This document shows positions 39,583 to 45,716 of a DNA stretch of 45,716 nucleotides, one piece after another. The translations under genes and the position numbers were made by a program. Position 1 is the first letter of the stretch; each line of letters begins with the position of its first letter. The stretch is from a bacterium (GTDB taxonomy: Archaea; Thermoproteota; Nitrososphaeria; Nitrososphaerales; Gagatemarchaeaceae): the NCBI GenBank assembly GCA_027310575.1, contig DAIDAO010000031.1, positions 1 through 45,716 on the forward strand, read 5' to 3'. Below the pieces are notes generated by a model. It was not told the DNA's origin, made no database searches, and saw nothing but the letters and a program-made list of their open reading frames with translations.

Positions 39583-40869
39583 ATGGACTGCAGGCGCAGG
39601 GGGACCAGCGCCAGCACTGCGGCTGCCATAGTGGCTGCGGTCGTCCTGTTCGCTGCAGGGGGGAGCTACGTCTTCTTCGTCGGCTTCCCCGAGTCGCCTT
39701 CGAGCGTCACCACCTCCCCGACCTCCTGGACGTCGTCGGGGGGCACCTCAGCCTCGACCTCGGGGTCCCACTCGTCGTCTTACGCCACCTCGGTCACGAC
39801 CACCACCGCGACCACCACGGCGACGACGACCGTGCAGAACGCCCTGTCCCTCGCTGTCAACGGGGACTACGTGGTTCGGCTGAACGGGACCCACTACCTC
39901 CACCTCGTCAACGTCACGATGACCAACGTCAGCCCCTGGAACATGTCCGTGCCCTGGGCCATCAAGGACGCAACGCCGGGCGGCAATGCGATCGACTACA
40001 GCAACAGACACCAGACCGCCTATCCTTCCTGCTGGGACAAGGACTCGTGGGGCGGGTTCAGCGTGGTGACAGGCGAGGGGAGCGGCGTGTGCGTCCGCAC
40101 GGTCGCCACCCTGTCCAACCTGTCGCTCCAGTCCGCGCAGTTCTCTGCCATAATCAACGGCCACGACGAGCTGAGGACCGGGCAGAGCCTGGTGCAGCTT
40201 CTCGGGTTCGTGACTGCTTCGCAGGACCCCCCGTCGAGGCTGCAGTATTCGTGCACGCCCCACATCGACCCGCAGTACGGCCCCCAGTTCGACCCCCAGT
40301 ACGGCTATGTGATCACATGCGTGGATGGGGAGGAGCTGACGGCTCCTGAGAGCTCGTGCGGCTCGGGGTACGGGATGGTACAGGGACAGTCCTGCGGCCC
40401 TGCGTTCTCCGCCTCGACCTCCACATTCCCGGCCCATCCTGTCGCAGTTTCAGTGGTCAACGCTTCGAGCTACACGTCGACCGTCGCGCTCCCGTCCGGC
40501 AGCACAGCTTCCTACGTCACGACGCCAGACGTACCCTGGCTTGACGAAGACCTGGTCGACAGCGAGCTCGCCCCCTCGATCGACCATGTCAGCGGCTGTC
40601 AGACGACGTGCAGCTACGTCCACGCGGGGCAGACCATTGAGGACTTCACGCTCGTGGTCGGCTTGGCGTCGCTCTTCACGATCGACTCGGTGCAGAGCGT
40701 CAACCCAGAATTCGCGATCGTCAGCCAGTCGACATGGACCGCCAGCTACTGCACAGCGGGAGCGTCCCGATGGTACGTGACGTTCACGATACCCCAGACC
40801 CTCTACGGCTCGGTCGATTCGCCGTACAGCATACAGTTCTCAGCTTCATTCGGCTTCAGCTGCCCTTGA
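39583..40869 (+). CDS. Secreted or membrane-anchored Thr/Ser-rich protein, unknown function
   Basis: 428 residues. A basic start is followed by one membrane helix (AAAIVAAVVLFAAGGSYVFFV), then a Ser/Thr-rich linker of about 50 residues and a large extracellular domain with several NxS/T glycosylation sequons (NGT, NVT, NVS, NMS, NLS, NAS) and cysteines probably in disulfides. A short internal imperfect repeat reads HIDPQYGPQFDPQYG. No family is recognised. The gene has its own promoter (CTTAAG, 39553-39558) and lies before the NfeD-slipin pair without overlap. An S-layer- or surface-associated protein is a fair guess. Confidence 0.6.
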   Translation: MDCRRRGTSASTAAAIVAAVVLFAAGGSYVFFVGFPESPSSVTTSPTSWTSSGGTSASTSGSHSSSYATSVTTTTATTTATTTVQNALSLAVNGDYVVRLNGTHYLHLVNVTMTNVSPWNMSVPWAIKDATPGGNAIDYSNRHQTAYPSCWDKDSWGGFSVVTGEGSGVCVRTVATLSNLSLQSAQFSAIINGHDELRTGQSLVQLLGFVTASQDPPSRLQYSCTPHIDPQYGPQFDPQYGYVITCVDGEELTAPESSCGSGYGMVQGQSCGPAFSASTSTFPAHPVAVSVVNASSYTSTVALPSGSTASYVTTPDVPWLDEDLVDSELAPSIDHVSGCQTTCSYVHAGQTIEDFTLVVGLASLFTIDSVQSVNPEFAIVSQSTWTASYCTAGASRWYVTFTIPQTLYGSVDSPYSIQFSASFGFSCP

Positions 40870-40917
40870 CCAGCGTGGGCCATCGATGCCAGGTCGGGCA
40901 CTGTTTATGAGAGGGCG

Positions 40918-42270
40918 ATGGGCACGACTCCCGGGTTGAAGCATCTCAGGCTCCTCCTGGCCGTGTCCCTCTTAGTGGCGCTAGCGGCCCAGCTGGCGCC
41001 GGCCCACGCCCAGGCCTGCGGCCCCACCCCCGGGACGTACTACGTCGCCTCCCTGAACGCAGACATCGACCCAGGGTCCGCGGACTTCATGGCGACGACC
41101 GTCAGCAACGCCGAGTCCATGTGCGCAGCCAACATCGTCTTCGTCCTCACCACCAACGGCGGGGACGGCGCGAGCATGCAGTCGATGATACGGTCGATCG
41201 CCAGCTATCAGGAGTGGGGGGGCAACTTCGTGACAGTCATAGCCCCGCAGGGGGCGTACGCCTTCTCCGCAGGGTCGTACATCGCCGAAGCATCGAGCAA
41301 GATCTACATGGAGCCGGGGACCACCATCGGCTCGGCGACCCCGATAGTCTCAGGCATACCGACTGGGGAGGAGAACACCACCCTGACCAAGGACATCAAC
41401 GCCTTCACGTCCTACATGATGACCCTGACCCACTCGAACGGGAGGAACGACACAGCGGCAGGGCTCATGGTCACGAAGGGGGTGTCGTACCCCTACGACA
41501 GCGCCCTCAGGCTGCACGTCGTCGACGGGGTGATCAACTCGACCACCGTAGCGGGGGCGCTGGCATTCCTGCAGGTGCCCGCGTCTGCTCCGATCAACAC
41601 GCCGGACGTGAGGGCGTCCCTGATATCCGTCCTCAGCAACCCCAACGTGTCGAGCCTGCTCTTCCTGCTCGGCGTCTTCGCCATCCTCGCGGACATCTAC
41701 CACCCGACGATAGTCCTCTCTGTCGTGGGGGTCGTCGTCGTGGCCCTGTCCCTCTTCGGCCTCGGCGTGTTCGGCGCCTCGCCCCTGGCGGTGCTGCTGA
41801 TGGTGATAGGCGTCGCTTTTATCTTCCTGGAAGTGAAGACTGCCCACGGCATATCCGCCACGATCGGGGTGGTCATCTTCATCCTGGGGTTCTTCTTGAT
41901 CTATCAGTTCCCGCCCGCGTCTGCGCCCGGCCCAGGCGGCAACCAGCTGCCAGCCGTGAACTTCTCCTCGATCCCGGACATCACCTACGGCCTCCTCGTC
42001 GCTCTGGGGGCGCTCATAGTGATAGGGAGCATCTACCTCCGCTCGATCCGGGAGGCGCTGAAGAACAGGCCGAAGGTGAACGAGCCTTCGGTCCTCGTCG
42101 GCAGGGAGGGGACGATGAAGTCGGACCTGAAGCCGGGGGGGAGGGGGGTCGCCCAGGTCGCCTCGGAAGAATGGAGCGCGACGTCGGACCAGGAGTTGAG
42201 GCAGGGAGACCGGATAAGGGTTAAAGGCGTGAGCGGGCAGACGCTCGCGGTAGAGAAGGTGGAGGGTTGA
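40918..42270 (+). CDS. NfeD-type membrane serine protease
   Basis: 450 residues. A signal peptide (LLLAVSLLVALAAQLAPAHA) precedes a ClpP-like protease domain with catalytic Ser in AYAFSAGSYIAEA (S117) and a Lys at 158; the 41-residue spacing equals that of the Ser-Lys dyad in the Pyrococcus NfeD homologue PH1510. Then come about four membrane helices and a C-terminal OB-like domain (VLVGREGTMKSDLKPGGRG). It cleaves stomatin-family partners. The stop overlaps the downstream slipin start as TTGA, so the pair is coupled, as in other genomes. Confidence 0.9.
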   Translation: MGTTPGLKHLRLLLAVSLLVALAAQLAPAHAQACGPTPGTYYVASLNADIDPGSADFMATTVSNAESMCAANIVFVLTTNGGDGASMQSMIRSIASYQEWGGNFVTVIAPQGAYAFSAGSYIAEASSKIYMEPGTTIGSATPIVSGIPTGEENTTLTKDINAFTSYMMTLTHSNGRNDTAAGLMVTKGVSYPYDSALRLHVVDGVINSTTVAGALAFLQVPASAPINTPDVRASLISVLSNPNVSSLLFLLGVFAILADIYHPTIVLSVVGVVVVALSLFGLGVFGASPLAVLLMVIGVAFIFLEVKTAHGISATIGVVIFILGFFLIYQFPPASAPGPGGNQLPAVNFSSIPDITYGLLVALGALIVIGSIYLRSIREALKNRPKVNEPSVLVGREGTMKSDLKPGGRGVAQVASEEWSATSDQELRQGDRIRVKGVSGQTLAVEKVEG

Positions 42271-43172
42271 CCCTGCTATTTCCTGTCTCTCTCCAGACGA
42301 CCGGGGACCTGATCAACTACTCCCTGTACATCATAGTCGCAGTCGTGATCCTGGTCCTCCTCGCGGCCACGATCAAGGTCATCCGGGAGTACGAGAGGCT
42401 TGTGGTGTTCAGGCTGGGTCGGCTGATCGGCGCCAGGGGGCCCGGCGTGGTCTTCATCATCCCGATCATCAACCGGTTCAACAAGATCGACCTCAGGGAG
42501 CGGTACCTGGAGGTGCCCCACCAGACCTGCATCACGAAGGACAACGCGCCCACAGACATCGACTTCCTGATCTACTACAAGGTCACGGAGGCAACGCAGA
42601 GCGTGGTCCAGGTCCAGAACTTCGAGGGCGCGTCCATAGGCATCGCGACCACCACGCTCAGGGCCGTGGTCGGCGACATACCGCTCGACGAGCTCCTGGC
42701 GAAGAGGGAGCAGATCAACCAGGTGCTCAGGACGAAGCTGGACGAGGTGACGGAAAGGTGGGGGATCAAGGTGACGAACGTCGAGATCAGGGAGATCAGG
42801 CCGCCGCAGGACGTGCAGGAGGCGATGGTCCGCCAGATGTCAGCAGAAAGGACCAGGCGGGCCACTGTGACCGAAGCAGACGGGAAGCGCGAGGCCTCCA
42901 TACTCGTCGCGGAAGGGGAGAAGAAGTCCAACATCCTCCGCGCGGAGGGGGACAAGCAGGCCGCAGTCCTGAGGGCCGAGGGGTACGCCGGGGCGCTCAA
43001 CCAGATATTCTCCGCAGCCAAAGGCATCGACTCGAAGACCATGACCCTCCAGTACCTCGACACGCTGAAGGCGCTCGGGGCGTCGCCCTCGACGAAGTAC
43101 ATCTTCCCGATGGAGTTCACCAACCTGATAGCGCCCTTGAGAGAGTACGCGAAGGAAAGCGAGAAGAAATAG
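42267..43172 (+). CDS. Slipin (stomatin/SPFH family) membrane protein
   Basis: 301 residues from TTG 42267. An N-terminal membrane helix (LYIIVAVVILVLLAATIKVI) is followed by the SPFH band: EYERLVVFRLGRLIGARGPGVVFIIPIINR, then DLRERYLEVPHQTCITKDN, and a coiled-coil region with Ala/Glu-rich repeats (EADGKREASILVAEGEKKSNILRAEG). Slipins form membrane ring-like scaffolds and are substrates of NfeD proteases such as PH1510. The gene is coupled to the NfeD gene by the TTGA overlap. Function in membrane organisation is inferred. Confidence 0.9.
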   Translation: MTLLFPVSLQTTGDLINYSLYIIVAVVILVLLAATIKVIREYERLVVFRLGRLIGARGPGVVFIIPIINRFNKIDLRERYLEVPHQTCITKDNAPTDIDFLIYYKVTEATQSVVQVQNFEGASIGIATTTLRAVVGDIPLDELLAKREQINQVLRTKLDEVTERWGIKVTNVEIREIRPPQDVQEAMVRQMSAERTRRATVTEADGKREASILVAEGEKKSNILRAEGDKQAAVLRAEGYAGALNQIFSAAKGIDSKTMTLQYLDTLKALGASPSTKYIFPMEFTNLIAPLREYAKESEKK

Positions 43173-43269
43173 CTGACCGGGCCCAGATAACCCGAAATCC
43201 TCCAGAAACCGGTCGTGTTTCCTCAGTTTTAAATCCGAATCATTTCATGGGTTGGAGCGAGCGAGTCTA

Positions 43270-43923
43270 GTGTCTGGGCAAGAGGGGGAAACCCAAGCAA
43301 GAAGGCGGACTGTAGTAGTTCTTCAGGACGAAATGAGGCGCGTCCTAGACGCCACCAGGGTGCTCCTCGAAGAGTTCAACGGGCTCGCCAAAGGGGATAG
43401 GAACGAGGTCTCGGCCGCCCTCGAACGGGTCAAGCAGGCGGAGGCCGACGTCATGACCCTCCGGACGGCGCTGATACGCGAGCTGTCCCAGGTCGGGACC
43501 CTGCTGGTCAACAGGGAGGACCTGCTCAGGGCAGCGTTCGCAGTCGAAGACATCTTCGGCCACATCAACGGCGTGGCGTTCAAGATGTCGCAAATGGCGA
43601 AGTCGTCGGCCAAGAACAAGAAGTACAGGGACGCCATCACGCAGCTGCTCGGGCTGCTGATAGACGGCATCTCGAAGCTCAACGAAAGCATCAGGGCGCT
43701 CTCGATAAACCCCGACCAATCCATCCAGATGTCTGCCCAGGTGCAGCAGATAGAGAGCTCCATGGACAGCGACTACCGGGAGGCGGTCGCGATGGTGATG
43801 AAGACCGCAGCCAACGTGAAGGAGCTGATCACAGTAAAGGAAGTCGTCGAGGCGATCGAGAACTGCGCAGACGCGATGCTCGACGCAGCAGACGCAAGCA
43901 CAATCTTGGCACTGGGCCTGTAG
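43270..43923 (+). CDS. DUF47/PhoU-like family protein
   Basis: About 217 residues from GTG 43270; TTG 43252 is an alternative, but a TATA box at 43226-43235 would place the transcript start after it. The protein is all helical: long amphipathic helices such as EFNGLAKGDRNEVSAALERVKQAEADV, then LLVNREDLLRAAFAVEDIFGHI and a helical end with EAIENCADAMLDAADA. This matches the DUF47 (PhoU-related) family, associated with phosphate transporters or unknown partners. It is followed at 2-3 bp by endA and trmI, so it is probably the first gene of a three-gene operon. Phosphate transporter genes are not in the window. Confidence 0.75.
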   Translation: MSGQEGETQARRRTVVVLQDEMRRVLDATRVLLEEFNGLAKGDRNEVSAALERVKQAEADVMTLRTALIRELSQVGTLLVNREDLLRAAFAVEDIFGHINGVAFKMSQMAKSSAKNKKYRDAITQLLGLLIDGISKLNESIRALSINPDQSIQMSAQVQQIESSMDSDYREAVAMVMKTAANVKELITVKEVVEAIENCADAMLDAADASTILALGL

Positions 43924-43925
43924 CC

Positions 43926-44480
43926 ATGCCGAAGCGGGCGAAGGGGCGGCTCTTCGAGAACAGGATCGTCGTCTGGGACATTGACGCCTCCAGGCGGCTG
44001 TTCAAGGACGGCTACTACGGCAAGCCCCTCGGGATCCCGAAGCCGAAGGACTTTCAGTTCGACGCGCCGCTCATCCTCGACCTGATGGAGGGGTACTACC
44101 TGGCCACGAAGAAGGTGGTCGAAGTCGAGGACGAGGGGGGGAAGGAGCTCACCCCCAGGCAGCTCCGAGACGTATGCGAGGCGTCCTACACCGACTTCGG
44201 GGAGAAGTTCCAGGTCTACAGGAAGCTCAGGGAGGACGGCTTCGTCGTCACCCCTGGGATAAAGTTCGGCTCGGACTTCGCGGTGTACGAGCACGGGCCG
44301 GGCATCGACCACGCCCCCTACATCGTCCAGGTGGTGTCCCCTGACTCCAAGATGACAGCCACATCCATGGTGAGGTCAGGAAGGCTGGCCACGACCGTCC
44401 GGAAGCAGTTCATCATAGCCATATCCGACGAGGAGAAGAAGACGATAGAGTTCCTCAGGTACGACTGGTGGCGGGCATAG
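43926..44480 (+). CDS. endA: tRNA-splicing endonuclease
   Basis: 184 residues, typical of the homodimeric archaeal enzyme. The C-terminal nuclease domain shows the catalytic triad: Tyr in FAVYEHGPG, His in GIDHAPYIVQV and Lys in TTVRKQFIIAI. The N-terminal half (KGRLFENRIVVWDIDASRRLF) is the structural domain. It cuts introns at bulge-helix-bulge motifs in pre-tRNA. Its ATG lies two bases after the previous stop and trmI begins three bases after its own, so the genes are cotranscribed. Confidence 0.95.
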   Translation: MPKRAKGRLFENRIVVWDIDASRRLFKDGYYGKPLGIPKPKDFQFDAPLILDLMEGYYLATKKVVEVEDEGGKELTPRQLRDVCEASYTDFGEKFQVYRKLREDGFVVTPGIKFGSDFAVYEHGPGIDHAPYIVQVVSPDSKMTATSMVRSGRLATTVRKQFIIAISDEEKKTIEFLRYDWWRA

Positions 44481-44483
44481 CCG

Positions 44484-45260
44484 TTGAGCGCCATAACCGA
44501 GGACTCCTTCGTCCTGGTCTACAGGGACAGGAGGCGGAGGTGGCTCGTCCGTCCCAGAGACACCCCCAAGCTGCACACCCACCTCGGGATACTCGACGTG
44601 TCCGCGCTCGTAGGGAAGGAGTTCGGCGTGGTCGCGACCACCACCATGGGGGACGAGCTGACCATCCTGCGCCCCACGATCGAAGACCTGGTCATGAAGC
44701 TGGCCAGGAAGACGCAGGTGATCTACCCGAAGGACCTGGGACTCATGGCCGTCAAGCTCGGGGTCCATGCGGGCTCGAAGGTGATAGAGACCGGGACCGG
44801 GAGCGGGGCGACGACCGCGCTGATGGCGTACCTCGTGCAGCCGACCGGGATGGTCTACACCTACGACCTCAACCCCGAGTTCCAGGAAGTCGCGAAGAAG
44901 AACATCGAGCGGCTGGGGCTGTCGGAGTTCGTCACGTTCAGGATCGGGGACTCGCGTCAGGGGTTCCAGGAGAAGGGGATGGACGCAGGCATACTCGACG
45001 TCGGCGACCCCTGGGAGGTCGTCCGCAGCATGAGGGTCAGCCTGAAACCCTCGGCGCCGATGGCGGCGGTCACCCCCACGACCAACCAGGCCGAGAAGCT
45101 CGTCGCGAAGATGAGGGAGGAAGGCTTCGTCAACGTGGAGACGATGGAGATCCTGCTGCGCAACCTCGAAGCGCGGGTCGGGATGACCCGGCCCTCGAAT
45201 ATTATGGTCGGGCACACCGCGTACCTCACGTTCGGCAGAAGCACTTTCATAGAGTCGTGA
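44484..45260 (+). CDS. trmI: tRNA (adenine-N1)-methyltransferase TrmI
   Basis: 258 residues from TTG 44484. The AdoMet loop is VIETGTGSGATT (101-112) preceded by the family block QVIYPKDLGLMAVKLGVHAGSKV, with DAGILDVGDPWEV as the second motif. TrmI methylates A57/A58 of the T-loop of tRNA, as a tetramer. It follows endA by three bases, so two tRNA-processing enzymes share an operon with a DUF47 gene. Confidence 0.93.
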   Translation: MSAITEDSFVLVYRDRRRRWLVRPRDTPKLHTHLGILDVSALVGKEFGVVATTTMGDELTILRPTIEDLVMKLARKTQVIYPKDLGLMAVKLGVHAGSKVIETGTGSGATTALMAYLVQPTGMVYTYDLNPEFQEVAKKNIERLGLSEFVTFRIGDSRQGFQEKGMDAGILDVGDPWEVVRSMRVSLKPSAPMAAVTPTTNQAEKLVAKMREEGFVNVETMEILLRNLEARVGMTRPSNIMVGHTAYLTFGRSTFIES

Positions 45261-45365
45261 CCCTCAACCCGAACCACGCCCGCCCAACCTGTTTGGAGGG
45301 CAGTCGGACCCGGGCATGATGTGAGCGACGTTATTAGCGCCAGAATCCCCGCCAGAGAGGGGAGC

Positions 45366-45528
45366 ATGGGCGTCATCCGCACTCGGCGCCTCTTCGGCAT
45401 CCCATTTCCGTGCCTGGGCCCGGCACGGCCACGTCTACTGCCTGAACTGCGGCTTCTGCATCAACGTCGAGCGGAGCGTCCAGGTCGACCCCGCCAGGCG
45501 GAAGGCAAACCCGAAGGTCCGGCCCTGA
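45366..45528 (+). CDS. Small zinc-ribbon-like protein, apparent frameshift
   Basis: A TATA-like TTATTA (45331-45336) and GGGGAGC sequence precede ATG 45366, which encodes GVIRTRRLFGIPFPCLG. That frame continues without sense, while the next frame carries YCLNCGFCINVERSVQVDPARRKANPKVRP to a TGA at 45526 and has no start of its own. Joining them by dropping one C in 45419-45421 gives a plausible 53-residue protein with CxxC-type cysteines. A perfect hairpin (arms CCGTGCC 45408-45414 and GGCACGG 45422-45428) sits at the junction, which could cause a sequencing error or promote slippage. Confidence 0.4.
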
Positions 45529-45547
45529 GGGCGCCCCGCCCACAACG

Positions 45548-45556
45548 GTTTTAAGG
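45548..45556 (+). promoter_or_regulatory. TATA box of the last gene
   Basis: GTTTTAAGG at 45548-45556 is centred about 30 nt before TTG 45582, supporting a nearly leaderless transcript for the truncated gene. Confidence 0.5.
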
Positions 45557-45581
45557 CCAATTCAGTCGCGCTGGTCAAGAA

Positions 45582-45716
45582 TTGAGCGCCAGAGCGCGAT
45601 ACGAAGACCTCTCGACCGTGCTGTACATGGTCCCGTTCATCGGGGGGATCGGCTACGCCATCGCCCTCTGGGTGCAGAACGGCGCATCCCTCATCCTTCC
45701 CAGCTCAGTCTACCTG
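45582..45716 (+). CDS. Membrane protein, 3' end outside window
   Basis: The 45 visible residues start at TTG 45582 (SARARYEDLSTVLYM) and lead into a hydrophobic segment (VPFIGGIGYAIALWV) likely to be a membrane helix. The gene runs off the window end. Nothing else can be said; no family is recognised from this fragment. Confidence 0.55.
   Translation, partial: MSARARYEDLSTVLYMVPFIGGIGYAIALWVQNGASLILPSSVYL

Noticed and set aside
40200-40330. Tandem repeat in the secreted protein (HIDPQYGPQFDPQYG)
   Set aside because: Only two imperfect copies; too short to call a repeat array.
1-45716. CRISPR array, insertion sequence or prophage
   Set aside because: No regularly spaced repeats, transposase, integrase or phage structural genes are seen; the glycine-rich domain alone is not evidence for a prophage.

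Overview
The window is about 45.7 kb of gene-dense, GC-rich archaeal chromosome. Archaeal hallmarks are RNA polymerase subunit K, ribosomal protein S25e, Alba, an archaeal ATP-dependent DNA ligase, homodimer-type tRNA-splicing endonuclease, TrmI, cofactor-independent phosphoglycerate mutase of the archaeal type, NurA-HerA and complete coenzyme F420 genes (cofE, cofD, cofC). S25e points to the TACK side (Thermoproteota, possibly Nitrososphaeria or a relative). A heme O synthase and a Tat system suggest aerobic-type respiration. I cannot assign a genus. No rRNA, tRNA, IS element or CRISPR array was recognised. Many genes have a TATA-like box centred about 24-29 nt before the start codon, so leaderless mRNAs look common, and TTG is a very frequent start codon.

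Layout. 1-4 kb: three small DNA-binding proteins of related design, then nurA-herA behind a divergent promoter holding three copies of a 10-bp operator-like motif. 4-10.2 kb (minus strand): an archaeal type IV pilus or Tad-like locus with a secretion ATPase, a membrane platform and four pilin-like proteins, the last fused to a large glycine-rich domain. 10.3-13.1 kb: small metabolic genes, an Mrp-type Fe-S carrier and a 33-residue basic peptide gene translationally coupled to it. 13.2-17.0 kb: F420 operon cofE-cofD-cofC plus an overlapping amidohydrolase. 17.0-20.0 kb: nitrate/sulfonate/taurine-type ABC importer (fused double permease, ATPase, and a separate AAA-associated domain protein) without a binding protein. 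20.0-23.5 kb: small metalloprotease-like protein, frameshifted Hsp20-like gene, AbrB-like regulator, TatC with a zinc-ribbon tail, TatA, heme O synthase.

23.6-29 kb: a sugar-nucleotide operon (TIM-barrel protein, nucleotidyltransferase, GlmU-like beta-helix protein, cupin) converging on galT-zwf. A glucose-6-phosphate dehydrogenase of bacterial type is unusual in archaea. 29-33.6 kb: phosphoglycerate mutase, nucleoside phosphorylase, thymidine kinase, GNAT and a PLP-dependent decarboxylase. 33.7-34.1 kb has no convincing gene. 34.1-39.5 kb: GIY-YIG protein, Alba, 2-hydroxyacid dehydrogenase, RpoK, cyclophilin-like protein, S25e, DNA ligase, uracil phosphoribosyltransferase. 39.6-45.7 kb: secreted glycoprotein-like protein, NfeD-slipin pair, DUF47-endA-trmI operon, a frameshifted zinc-ribbon gene and a truncated membrane protein.

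Main unusual points: the nurA operator array; several genes whose conserved N-termini extend beyond any ATG/GTG/TTG codon (non-canonical initiation or hidden indels); the glycine-rich pilin; the coupled 33-residue Arg-rich peptide; TatC-zinc ribbon; the F420-operon amidohydrolase; archaeal G6PD; and convergent gene pairs that end on one shared CTAG.
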